This document shows positions 42,093-50,856 of a stretch of DNA of 64,000 bases, in pieces. The notes beneath the pieces are model-generated. The model saw nothing but the letters and a program-made list of their open reading frames with translations. It searched no databases and was not told the DNA's origin. Location of the stretch: positions 124,001-188,000 of the forward strand of contig NZ_JAFKOJ010000008.1 of assembly GCF_017303275.1 (NCBI RefSeq), in the 5' to 3' direction. How positions within the stretch are numbered: the stretch's first letter is position 1; each line of letters opens with the position of its first letter. A program made the translations under genes and the position numbers. Origin of the DNA: Bacillus sp. NTK034 (lineage in GTDB: Bacteria > Bacillota > Bacilli > Bacillales > Cytobacillaceae).

Positions 42093-45000
42093 GTGGATAT
42101 TAAATTGACTCACAAATTAATAAAAGAAATGTGCGGTACTGTCTCCTTCAAAAGAGGGGACGCTTTTTTCCGTAATAAGAGGGTAACAATAAATAATTAC
42201 GATGAGGAGATTTGTGAAGCAACAGTATCTGCTGGTGAAGATTTTTTCGTTTCGGTCGAGAAAACATCCGGAAACAGTTTTAAGATATTGTGCAGCTGTC
42301 CAAAGCTGGCTTCGTTTGATAAAGAATGCCAGCATGCAGCGGCTGTGCTGCTGGCAATTTATGATATGCAGCAGCACAGATCGCCTATGATAAAGGATTC
42401 AGCAGTCACCCTTAGGGTTTCTCCCGAACACGTCTTAACTGATGGTCTCATGACACTTTTCAGTGAACAGCCAAGAAGGTCAAGCGGACACCAGCTTCAT
42501 TTTGAAAACAGGCAGGTGCTCCATCCAGAATTCACATGTGTGCCTGTTCATTTGGGGAAGGGGCATTATTTGCTAGCAGTAAAATGTACCATCGGTCAAC
42601 TCGCTGTCCTTGATATCCGGCAATTTCTTCACTCTGTAAAAGAGGGGAAGCCAAGCCCATTATCATTGTCTTTTACCTATGACCCCGCTTTGCATTGTTT
42701 CCCGCCAGAGGCTGATGCAGTCCTTCAGCAGCTGATACAGCTTATACACGATGAATCCATTTATATAAAGGCTTTAATGGATGATTTCGATTATACTGCG
42801 ACCAAGCATATGCTCTTAATCCCTCCATCATCGTGGGAACGTTTGAAGCCTGTTTTGGCGCTCGCTGAGAAAGTAAGGCTTGAGATAATGGGAAAGACAT
42901 TTGAAAGGATGGCCTTTTCAAAGGAACGGCTGCCTTTAAGGTTTGAGCTTAGCGAAAAAGAAGAGAAATGTTATTTAAATGTTTTTGGCCTGGATCGAAT
43001 GCTGATCCTGGATTCGTATTATGCTGTTCTATCTGGCGGCAAATTAATCACGCTCAATAAAGAAGATTGCCAGCGTTTATATGATTTAACACAAATGCTG
43101 GAGTCAGCCGGGAGAAGACAGATTCCGGTTGCTGCTGAACAAATGGAACTGTTTCTGGAAAAAGTTGTCCCTGGACTGAGAAAGCTGGGGGATGTCCATA
43201 TTTCTGAAGACATGTCACAAAAATTTATGAAAACACCTTTGGTTGCCAAGCTATACTTAGATCGCCTGCGGAACCGGCTTCTGGCAGGAATTGAATTTCA
43301 CTATGAAAATATCGTGATCAATCCGCTTGAAAGTAGAGAGCCGAAAGGCGGCACGCGGATTATTAGAGATGTGGAATTAGAGGATGAGATCCTTCAGCTT
43401 ATGGAGGAAAGCTCCTTTGCAAAGACGGATGGCGGCTATTTTCTGCAAAATGAAGAGCTGGAATATGAATTCCTTTATCATGTTGTCCCTAAACTGCAAA
43501 AACTGGTGCAAATATATGCCACTACTTCTGTCAGAAATCGTATTTTCAGGGAGAATGCCAAACCGCAGATACGGATAAAAATGAAAAAAGAGCGGACGAA
43601 TTGGCTGGAATTCAAGTTTGAATTGACCGGCATAGCTGATCAGGAGATACGGGATGTATTATTTGCACTTGAGGAGAAACGGAAATTCTATCGCCTGAAA
43701 AATGGCGCGCTCCTTTCTTTGGAAACAAAAGAATTTGAGGAAATCCAGCGTTTTCTGAAAGCTGTGCCCCAACAGGCTGAGGATCTGGAGAGCGGTTTGA
43801 ACATGCCGATTGTATCTGGTCTTAGAATGCTGGAGGCAGCTAGTGATCAGGAGATGTTCCGCCATGAGGAATCCTTCAGGGAGTTTTTAGAAGAGCTTCA
43901 GAATCCATCATGCCTCCAGATTCCTGTGCCGGAATTCCTGAATCCTATTTTGAGGGAATACCAGAAAAACGGCTTTAAATGGTTAAAGACAATGGCGCAT
44001 TATGGATTTGGCGGCATTTTGGCTGATGATATGGGACTGGGGAAGACGCTGCAAAGCATTGCTTTTATTCAGTCTGACCTTAAGGAAATTCGGGACTATA
44101 CCGGTCCTGCACTTATTGTGTGCCCTTCATCCTTAACATATAACTGGTTAAGCGAACTGACGAAGTTCACACCGGACATCCAGGCAATTGTCATCGATGG
44201 AACTCAAAATGAACGGGCTGAGCTTCAAACGGATTTATCTGGCATTGATGTGGTGATTACTTCCTACCCCTTGGTGCTTAAAGATATTAAATGGTATGAA
44301 ATGCAGGATTTTTACACGGTTTTTTTCGACGAAGCACAGGCATTTAAAAATCCGGTAACCCAAACAGCGAGAGCAGTAAAGAAAATTAACGCCAAGTATC
44401 GCTTTGCTTTAACAGGCACACCCGTTGAAAATTCTGCGGAGGAACTGTGGTCTATTTTTCATGTCGTCTTCCCTGAATTGTTTGGCGGCTTAAAGGATTA
44501 CGGAAATTTAACAAGGAAGACGATTGCCAGAAGGGTTCGTCCCTTCATGCTCAGGAGGCTGAAAGAAGATGTTCTTTCAGAGCTGCCTGAAAAGATGGAG
44601 CTTATTGATTCTGCTGAATTGCTGCCGGATCAGAAGAAGCTTTATGCAGCTTACCTGGCAAAACTGAGAGAAGATACCTTAAAGCATTTAAATAAAGATA
44701 CACTCAGAAAAAACCGCATAAGAATCCTTGCTGGTTTGACACGGCTCCGTCAAATTTGCTGCCACCCTGCTTTATTTGTGGATGGATATAAAGGGAGTTC
44801 AGCAAAATTTGAACAGCTCAAAAGAATTATCGAAGAATCCAGATTGTCTGGAAGAAGAGTGCTTATTTTTTCGCAGTTCACTAAAATGCTTGATCTTATT
44901 GGCCGGGAACTTGCCCTTCTGGATCTGCCGTTTTTCTATCTGGATGGACAGACACCTTCCGCGGAAAGGGTGGAAATCTGCCGCCGATTTAATGAGGGAG

Positions 45001-45311
45001 AGCGCGACTTTTTCCTGATTTCATTGAAGGCAGGCGGTACGGGTCTAAATTTGACTGGTGCAGATACAGTCATCTTATATGATTTGTGGTGGAACCCCGC
45101 CGTTGAGGAACAGGCAGCCGATCGGGCTCATCGCATAGGACAGAAAAATACTGTCCAGGTAATAAAATTATTGTCGAGAGGCACCATCGAAGAGAAGATG
45201 AATGAACTTCAGGATAAAAAGAAAAACTTAATTGAAGAAATCATCGATTCGAATGAAAGTGCAGCCGGAAGACTGACGGAAGAAGATATACGCGAAATAT
45301 TAATGATCTAA
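42093..45311 (+). CDS. SWIM-domain SNF2 family helicase/ATPase
   Basis: A 1072-residue DNA-dependent translocase. An N-terminal SWIM zinc finger has Cys67-x-Cys69 and Cys79-x-His81 (CSCPKLASFDKECQH). The bacterial SNF2-associated region spans about 130-600. Helicase motifs are complete: I DDMGLGKTLQS (about 640), II DEAQ (about 745), III LTGTPVEN, and VI QAADRAHRIGQ (about 1007). Start GTG 42093 follows GGAAGGAG. A small helix-hairpin-helix gene follows 13 bases downstream. The target remodelled by this RapA/SNF2-like enzyme is unknown. Confidence 0.93.
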   Translation: MDIKLTHKLIKEMCGTVSFKRGDAFFRNKRVTINNYDEEICEATVSAGEDFFVSVEKTSGNSFKILCSCPKLASFDKECQHAAAVLLAIYDMQQHRSPMIKDSAVTLRVSPEHVLTDGLMTLFSEQPRRSSGHQLHFENRQVLHPEFTCVPVHLGKGHYLLAVKCTIGQLAVLDIRQFLHSVKEGKPSPLSLSFTYDPALHCFPPEADAVLQQLIQLIHDESIYIKALMDDFDYTATKHMLLIPPSSWERLKPVLALAEKVRLEIMGKTFERMAFSKERLPLRFELSEKEEKCYLNVFGLDRMLILDSYYAVLSGGKLITLNKEDCQRLYDLTQMLESAGRRQIPVAAEQMELFLEKVVPGLRKLGDVHISEDMSQKFMKTPLVAKLYLDRLRNRLLAGIEFHYENIVINPLESREPKGGTRIIRDVELEDEILQLMEESSFAKTDGGYFLQNEELEYEFLYHVVPKLQKLVQIYATTSVRNRIFRENAKPQIRIKMKKERTNWLEFKFELTGIADQEIRDVLFALEEKRKFYRLKNGALLSLETKEFEEIQRFLKAVPQQAEDLESGLNMPIVSGLRMLEAASDQEMFRHEESFREFLEELQNPSCLQIPVPEFLNPILREYQKNGFKWLKTMAHYGFGGILADDMGLGKTLQSIAFIQSDLKEIRDYTGPALIVCPSSLTYNWLSELTKFTPDIQAIVIDGTQNERAELQTDLSGIDVVITSYPLVLKDIKWYEMQDFYTVFFDEAQAFKNPVTQTARAVKKINAKYRFALTGTPVENSAEELWSIFHVVFPELFGGLKDYGNLTRKTIARRVRPFMLRRLKEDVLSELPEKMELIDSAELLPDQKKLYAAYLAKLREDTLKHLNKDTLRKNRIRILAGLTRLRQICCHPALFVDGYKGSSAKFEQLKRIIEESRLSGRRVLIFSQFTKMLDLIGRELALLDLPFFYLDGQTPSAERVEICRRFNEGERDFFLISLKAGGTGLNLTGADTVILYDLWWNPAVEEQAADRAHRIGQKNTVQVIKLLSRGTIEEKMNELQDKKKNLIEEIIDSNESAAGRLTEEDIREILMI

Positions 45312-45324
45312 AAGGAGAAATACC

Positions 45325-45534
45325 ATGCCTGAAAATAATCTGAAGGGGAGCAGCTTCCCTGAAAAGCTGGCAAAGCCAGCAGTGCGTGCACTTGAGGGAG
45401 CGGGCTATTTTTCACTGGAACAGCTAGCCGGTGCCTCTGAAGCAGAATTGCTGGAACTTCACGGAATGGGACCAAATGCCATGGCAAAACTTCGCAAGGC
45501 AATGGCAGACAGAGGTTTGACATTTAAAGTTTAG
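45325..45534 (+). CDS. Small helix-hairpin-helix DNA-binding protein
   Basis: A 69-residue protein that is essentially one HhH pair: AVRALEGAGYFSLEQLAGAS then LLELHGMGPNAMAKLRKAM, the GxGPxA turn resembling the C-terminal domain of the RNA polymerase alpha subunit and of HhH repair proteins. AAAAGGAG precedes the ATG. Tight linkage to the SNF2 gene suggests a DNA-binding partner. Confidence 0.8.
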   Translation: MPENNLKGSSFPEKLAKPAVRALEGAGYFSLEQLAGASEAELLELHGMGPNAMAKLRKAMADRGLTFKV

Positions 45535-45540
45535 AACGGA

Positions 45541-45570
45541 AGACGCGACTCTTGAGACGCGTCTTTTTTA
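45541..45570 (+). terminator. Terminator of the SNF2 operon
   Basis: AGACGCG pairs perfectly with CGCGTCT, with the loop also partly paired, followed by TTTTTT. Confidence 0.85.
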
Positions 45571-45622
45571 TGCTGTTTTCGTATATTTTGGTGCTTTTTA
45601 ATTACTTAGTTTAATTTGCTGA

Positions 45623-45810
45623 GTTGATCTTCGCTGTGGGCACTTGATCCTCGAAAATGCTGACGCATTTCCTTCGTGCGTTGTTGGTTCGATGAAGTTT
45701 ATTCAGTGTCCTGCGGGAGCAGCGGGACAGGTGAGGCCCCGCAGGCGCAAAGCGACGAGGAGGCTCACCGCACGCCCCGCGGAAAGCAAGTGCCCCGTGC
45801 TGAAATCAAC
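45623..45810. mobile_element. GC-rich MITE-like intergenic repeat, 188 bp
   Basis: The element fills most of the 400-base gap before the next gene. Ends carry interrupted inverted repeats: GTTGAT-N9-GGGCACTTG (45623-45646) and CAAGTGCCC-N9-ATCAAC (45787-45810). The GC-rich core has nested dyads, CCTGCGGG (45710) with CCCGCAGG (45738) and GGTGAG (45730) with CTCACC (45764). It encodes no transposase. I recognise the core as a type of interspersed repeat common in Bacillaceae, by memory only. The rest of the gap, 45571-45622 and 45811-45935, shows nothing else but the next gene's ribosome binding site. Confidence 0.7.
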
Positions 45811-45935
45811 GGGCTGAATTCATGGGCAAAAACAACAATCTATTAGAAAGATTCCTTTTTAATCTATCAGACTAAAGGAGGAATTTTCCAAAAGTTAGAG
45901 AAATCCTTAGTATTAATAATTTGGAGGGATTCATA

Positions 45936-46382
45936 ATGTGTAAAGTTGTTTCGCAGGAGTTTAAAGCAACGGTCATAAGGAGCAAGGGTCTTTTTAAGGA
46001 ATATGCCCATCTGGTGCCTGAAGCAGCTCAGAACTTCTTGAAGCAGGGACACCTTGTACAGCATAGCAGCGGAATTGAAGTGTCCATTTATGAACCTAAG
46101 AGAGGGGAAGCCCACTTAGAAGGAATATTTTTTACCGGTTACTTAGTTCGTGAAAAAGCTGATACATTACCAGATGGGATGGAGTATTTGGAGGTGCAGC
46201 ATAAGTATGCATCCATTAGAGGGAAGGCAGCTAAGATGGGCGATTTGTATGCGCGGCTAACTAACTGGATTAATGAGCAGGGTTATCAGAGTGAGTCCTT
46301 TGATCATTATATTTTGGAAGTTTATTATCCTATTGAAAATGAGGATGAGGATGTAGAAGTATATATTCCAATTAAAAACTAA
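45936..46382 (+). CDS. GyrI-like effector-binding-domain protein
   Basis: A 148-residue stand-alone effector-binding domain, related in layout to the gene at 33332 (both have a KYASIR segment; here HKYASIRGKAAKM) and with FDHYILEVYYPI at the end. No helix-turn-helix is attached. GGAGGGATTCATA precedes ATG 45936. Confidence 0.72.
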   Translation: MCKVVSQEFKATVIRSKGLFKEYAHLVPEAAQNFLKQGHLVQHSSGIEVSIYEPKRGEAHLEGIFFTGYLVREKADTLPDGMEYLEVQHKYASIRGKAAKMGDLYARLTNWINEQGYQSESFDHYILEVYYPIENEDEDVEVYIPIKN

Positions 46383-46401
46383 CCGCTCAAACTCTGAGCG
46401 G
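46383..46401. terminator. Terminator between converging genes
   Basis: CCGCTC pairs with GAGCGG around AAACTCT. Confidence 0.6.
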
Positions 46402-46410
46402 CTGCCTTTC

Positions 46411-47037
46411 TTAGATCTCTTTCGACGAAACCGGGAGAAAAAGCTTTATTCCCCTTTTATTAAATGGAAGCAATTTAATATCGGCTAACAAATGGCTTAT
46501 ATAACCGGCGAGGCATGTATAAAATACACCCTCTATGCCAAGCGATGCTTCAAATTTTGCAGAGATGAATCCGAAAAAAATAACACCCAGGATAGAATGT
46601 GTATAACTGCGGTGGGAAACGAAGGAAGCTATCAATATATAAATCCCAAATAATATCAGCCAAAGTTCCTGCAAAGAGATGCCTCCCGCCAGGACGCCAA
46701 TTCCCGTAATGGTCAGCATATGCTTTTGCCTGATTTTCGCAGAAATGGCGGTCATGCTGATTCCTATAGCGATTCCCAGCCATTTCTCTTTCGGCGAGCC
46801 TTCATAGAAGCTATATATGATCATTAAAATTCCTATGATTTGGGCAACAGTCCGAACGACTTCATGTGATAGTGTTAGCCGGTCACGAAGTTTTCCATCA
46901 ATGTCGAGGTCCGGGATTAATCCAGAAACGCTCCCCAGTCCTACTAATAATAGAGTTGTGGATGGGCTGGCATGAACAGTGTTCGCAACCACGTATCCTG
47001 CTGCTGCTCCTATTGCTGCATGGGCGGTGCCATTCAA
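46411..47037 (-). CDS. YdjM-type membrane-bound metal-dependent hydrolase (DUF457)
   Basis: A 208-residue membrane protein of the YdjM/YfhP family. Putative metal-binding residues are in NGTAHAAIGAAAGY (N-terminal His), GLIPDLDID, SHRSYTHSILG and GYISHLLAD, in order, with several membrane spans between. The start is TTG 47037, with AAAGGTGG 8 bases upstream; GTG 47049 overlaps that site. The substrate is unknown; family members are SOS- or membrane-linked hydrolases. Confidence 0.8.
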   Translation of the reverse strand: MNGTAHAAIGAAAGYVVANTVHASPSTTLLLVGLGSVSGLIPDLDIDGKLRDRLTLSHEVVRTVAQIIGILMIIYSFYEGSPKEKWLGIAIGISMTAISAKIRQKHMLTITGIGVLAGGISLQELWLILFGIYILIASFVSHRSYTHSILGVIFFGFISAKFEASLGIEGVFYTCLAGYISHLLADIKLLPFNKRGIKLFLPVSSKEI

Positions 47038-47257
47038 AATAATTTCCACCTTTATGAGATATTTGCATTTTTTTCATGCATTCTTATATTATATCAAAAC
47101 ATTTGTTCTGTTTAGAGGTTAATAAATTATTTTTTATTTCAGGACTAAATTCCCTCTGCAGTTAATTATCCTGGGCATACTTAAAACAGTTCATGGTATA
47201 ATCAATACATTGAGCTATAAGCATACATATTAGAATTTGTATCTAAGGAAGGTATTT

Positions 47258-48424
47258 ATGTCAGAGGAAAACATAACGAGGATTCATTTAAATGGCAAGG
47301 AATACATACTGGTAGGAACAGCACATGTTTCAAAGCACAGTGCAGAACAGGTGAAGGAAGTCATTGAGGCTGAACAGCCTGACTCTGTTTGCGTGGAATT
47401 GGATGAACAGAGATATCAGTCGATTACAGAAGGCAGCAAGTGGAAGGAAATGGATATCATTCAGGTCATTAAGGAGAAGAAGGCATCACTGCTTTTAATG
47501 AATCTGGCGATTTCATCCTTTCAAAACCGCATGGCTGACCAATTCGGCATTAAAGCCGGCCAGGAAATGATCCAGGGAATTGAATCAGCCAAGGCTGCCG
47601 GGGCAAAGCTTGTTCTGGCGGACCGGAATATCCAGATTACCTTTGCCAGGATTTGGGGCAACCTCGGATTAAAAGGAAAATCCCTGCTTCTAAGTCAAGT
47701 AATAGCAAGTATTTTCAGCAAAGATACCATAACTGAAGAAGAACTTGAGAAAATGAAAAATCAGGATACGATAAATGCGATTCTAAATGAATTTACAGAT
47801 AGTTTTCCGCGATTAAAGAAACCGCTCATTGACGAGCGTGATCAATACCTGGCACAAAAAATTAAAGATGCACCAGGAGAAAAAATAGTAGCGGTGCTTG
47901 GGGCAGCCCATGTACCGGGGATCAAAGAGGAAATCAAAAAAGAACAGGACATGGCCAAATTGACTGAGCGTCCTCCAAAATCCAATGTTCCAAAGATCAT
48001 TGGCTGGAGTATTCCGGTGTTTATTTTAGCCATAATCGCCTATACATTCTTCGCAAACCCTTCTGCGGGTCTTGCACAGACTATCAGCTGGATTATCTGG
48101 AATGGTTCCTTGTCAGCACTGGGGGCTGCCATTGCAATGGGACATCCGCTGACAATTTTAACTGCCTTTGTTGCAGCGCCAATTACATCATTGAATCCCC
48201 TTCTTGCAGCAGGCTGGTTTGCCGGACTGACTCAGGCTTATATGCGGCGTCCGAATGTAAGGGATTTTGAAACCTTAACTGAAGATGTATTCAGTGTTAA
48301 AGGATTCTGGAGAAACAAAGTAAGCCGGATTTTATTAATTGTTGTTCTATCCAATTTGGGAAGCTCATTGGGTACCTTTATTGGGGGAGCTGATGTAATC
48401 AGAGTGTTTTTTGAAAATTTATGA
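47258..48424 (+). CDS. TraB/PrgY-family protein
   Basis: A 388-residue protein of the TraB (TIKI-like) superfamily. Conserved motifs are GTAHVSKHS near the start, CVELDEQRY and AVLGAAHVPGI, which form a putative metalloprotease-like site. The C-terminal 140 residues hold four or so spans (PVFILAIIAYTFFA, AAIAMGHPLTILTAFVAAP). In enterococci relatives regulate pheromone sensing; in bacilli the role is unknown. AAGGAAGG is 5 bases before ATG 47258. Confidence 0.85.
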   Translation: MSEENITRIHLNGKEYILVGTAHVSKHSAEQVKEVIEAEQPDSVCVELDEQRYQSITEGSKWKEMDIIQVIKEKKASLLLMNLAISSFQNRMADQFGIKAGQEMIQGIESAKAAGAKLVLADRNIQITFARIWGNLGLKGKSLLLSQVIASIFSKDTITEEELEKMKNQDTINAILNEFTDSFPRLKKPLIDERDQYLAQKIKDAPGEKIVAVLGAAHVPGIKEEIKKEQDMAKLTERPPKSNVPKIIGWSIPVFILAIIAYTFFANPSAGLAQTISWIIWNGSLSALGAAIAMGHPLTILTAFVAAPITSLNPLLAAGWFAGLTQAYMRRPNVRDFETLTEDVFSVKGFWRNKVSRILLIVVLSNLGSSLGTFIGGADVIRVFFENL

Positions 48425-48436
48425 TTGGCGAGTTTG

Positions 48437-48465
48437 AGGTGAAACCCAGGTGGTTTCACCTTTTT
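48437..48465 (+). terminator. Terminator after the TraB-family gene
   Basis: AGGTGAAACC pairs perfectly with GGTTTCACCT around CAGGT, followed by TTTT. Confidence 0.9.
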
Positions 48466-48635
48466 GGTTCTTTGAATCATTTTTTTAGCATGGTCTAAAC
48501 GAGTTTGGAGTGTCTTAGGGTTAAGGTAATAGGAGAAGAACCTCTTATCGCACTAAATATGAAGCAGGAAATTTTTTAAATAAATCAGAGAAGGGCGGGA
48601 AAGAATATATCAGACAAAGTGCTGGAGGGAAAGAT

Positions 48636-49649
48636 ATGCCTGGCGGAAATAATGAAGACAAGCTTACTGCAGCTGAACACGCAACCCTTTGGTCCCAATA
48701 TGTGAATGATAGTCTTGCTGTTTGTATCCTGCGGTATTTCTTAAACCATGTAAAGGACAAAGAGGTCCGTAAGGTACTCGAATATGCCCTTAAATTATCA
48801 GAAAGCCACATAAAAAAAATTAAAGGGTTTTTATCTAGAGAGAATCAGCCTATACCTGTTGGTTTTACTGACAAAGATGTTCATGTGGATGCCCCGTTAT
48901 TATTTACTGATATTTATATGGGGGTATACATACATATTATGGCTATACATGGGGGGACAAGATATGCAGGTGCCTTAGGCAATGCTACCCGGGCAGATAT
49001 TAGGAAGTATATGAGGCAGGTTATCGATGAAACGATGGAATTACATGATCGTTCTTCAGATGTTTTGATTCACAAAGGAGTAATTGTCAAACCGCCGATA
49101 TTGAACAACCAACAGGAGATTGACTTTGTAGAGAGACAGAGCTACTTAACTGGATGGTTCGGGAAGCGGAGACCTATAAATGCGATTGAAATCAGCGGAA
49201 TTTATGTGAATATGCAGAAAACGATGATGAAAATTGTTCTGGAACTCGGATTTGGACAAGTTGCCCAATCTAAAGATGTTCAAAAATATATGGAGAGAAG
49301 CAGACAAATATGCCGCAAACATCTTGAAGTTTTATCCGGGATATTAACGCAGTCGAATTTGAATATCCCGAGGACTTTTGAGGCAGAGGTAACGGATTCC
49401 ACGATACCCCCCTTTTCTGATAAACTTATGATGTATCATATCTCAACCCTCCTATCTGCTTCTATAGGCTATTATGGGGAAGCGATGTCCATGGCCCAGC
49501 GGAGGGATATTTCAGCAAGCTATGCACGAATGATTGTTGAAATTGGATTGCTGGCAGAAGACGGGATGAATCTCCTAATAGAACAAGGATGGTTCGAAAA
49601 ACCGCCTATGGCAACTGACCATGAAGATTTGTCAAAGAAAAAGTTTTGA
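48636..49649 (+). CDS. DUF3231 protein (second paralog)
   Basis: A 337-residue paralog of the 14.3-15.3 kb gene with the same two-half design: LTAAEHATLWSQYVNDSL near residue 10 and INAIEISGIYVNMQKTMM near 180, the FSDK motif and a GWFEKPP end. The halves are helical, compatible with duplicated four-helix bundles. GGAGGGAAAGAT precedes the ATG. Confidence 0.85.
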   Translation: MPGGNNEDKLTAAEHATLWSQYVNDSLAVCILRYFLNHVKDKEVRKVLEYALKLSESHIKKIKGFLSRENQPIPVGFTDKDVHVDAPLLFTDIYMGVYIHIMAIHGGTRYAGALGNATRADIRKYMRQVIDETMELHDRSSDVLIHKGVIVKPPILNNQQEIDFVERQSYLTGWFGKRRPINAIEISGIYVNMQKTMMKIVLELGFGQVAQSKDVQKYMERSRQICRKHLEVLSGILTQSNLNIPRTFEAEVTDSTIPPFSDKLMMYHISTLLSASIGYYGEAMSMAQRRDISASYARMIVEIGLLAEDGMNLLIEQGWFEKPPMATDHEDLSKKKF

Positions 49650-49733
49650 GAGGGCCAAGTATTAGGTGGTTCCTCAAATGTTTATAGCCATGAGGTCCAG
49701 CCGCCTGTTTATAGGCAGCCGGACACATTATGT

Positions 49734-50855
49734 TTATCTATCTGCTGCAATCGCCTTTCTTTTATAAAGCAGCGATCCCAAAAGGAAGGTGATTGCTCCC
49801 CAGATCACCATCACGCCTATTCCTGCCCAAAGTGCTGCTGTAGCAATGCCGGTTTCATACACCATGCTTTCCCGTAAGCCTTCAGCAAAATAGGTCAGCG
49901 GCAGGATGCTTGATATTGGCTGGATCCATTCAGGCATCGTTTCAATTGGGAAGAACACTCCGCTTAAAAACATCATGAGAAAGCTGCAGATATTGGCTAC
50001 TCCCATATAAGCTTCTGTTGTTTTGCTGAAAGATGAGAAGAAGTAGCCAAGTGCATTAAAGGATAAAGCTCCTATCAGGAATACGATAATCAAGGTAAAA
50101 GGATTTATATAAAGATTGGCGCCAAATACGAAGACTCCTATTAAGGAAAGCAGGATAATCTGAACAATACTGAACAAAAGCCTCATTACCATATCGCTTA
50201 AACCGAAGATGCCCATATTTGCCGGTGTCATTCGCAGCCTTTTGATTAACCCTTTTCTGCGCATTTCCACCAGATCCACCATGCCAAACATGCCGCCCTG
50301 GGCAATGGATAATGCAATCATCCCGGTTAAAAGGAAATCTGTATAATCCAGTTCATTGGTGCCTGATGTAATCGATTCATATTGCAGATCATATTTCGGA
50401 GAAGCACCTGCAGCCATTAAATTGGCCTGCTGGACAAACTTATCCAGTATGCCGGAAATGGCCTGGGCTGCTGCACCCTGTTCATTTTCTTTATTTATTA
50501 CAAGGAAAACAGAGGAAGCTTCTGCTGACTCCGGCAGGATGATGGCGGCAGCCACTTCCTGATCTTTTACCCATTCCTCCGCTTTATCCCTTGTGACAGG
50601 CTTACCTGATTTGACTTCAAAAACGGGAAGTCCGCTGATTTGTGTAAGCATCATCTCTGAAGCAGGATTCGGGTTTGAATCCACCACAGCCACTTCAGTT
50701 TTAAACTTTTCATCCGAATTTCCGCTGAAGATGACCATAAATATAACCAATAAAATAACCGGGAAGAAGATGCCCCAGAACCATGCCTGTTTTTCTCGAA
50801 GAGTTAATTTCAGCTGTGCCAAAAACATCATCTTAAATTGATTGAATCTATTAAT
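49734..50855 (-). CDS. ABC-2 type exporter permease
   Basis: A permease of about 373 residues. One N-terminal span (WFWGIFFPVILLVIFMVIF), a large external domain (about 45-160) and five C-terminal spans match the ABC-2 YadH/YhgE-like exporters; the pair may export a drug or lipid. No ATG is well placed: ATG 50831 lies 30 bases after the ribosome binding site. The best fit is an ATT at 50855, one base after the ATPase stop and 6 bases after GGAGGG, giving INRFNQF where relatives have MNRF. An ATT start is rare, so the start is uncertain. Confidence 0.78.
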   Translation of the reverse strand: MNRFNQFKMMFLAQLKLTLREKQAWFWGIFFPVILLVIFMVIFSGNSDEKFKTEVAVVDSNPNPASEMMLTQISGLPVFEVKSGKPVTRDKAEEWVKDQEVAAAIILPESAEASSVFLVINKENEQGAAAQAISGILDKFVQQANLMAAGASPKYDLQYESITSGTNELDYTDFLLTGMIALSIAQGGMFGMVDLVEMRRKGLIKRLRMTPANMGIFGLSDMVMRLLFSIVQIILLSLIGVFVFGANLYINPFTLIIVFLIGALSFNALGYFFSSFSKTTEAYMGVANICSFLMMFLSGVFFPIETMPEWIQPISSILPLTYFAEGLRESMVYETGIATAALWAGIGVMVIWGAITFLLGSLLYKRKAIAADR

Positions 50856-50856
50856 C

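Noticed and set aside
45623-45810. Insertion sequence
   Set aside because: Although it has inverted ends, it is 188 bases long with no transposase frame, so it is listed as a MITE-like repeat only.
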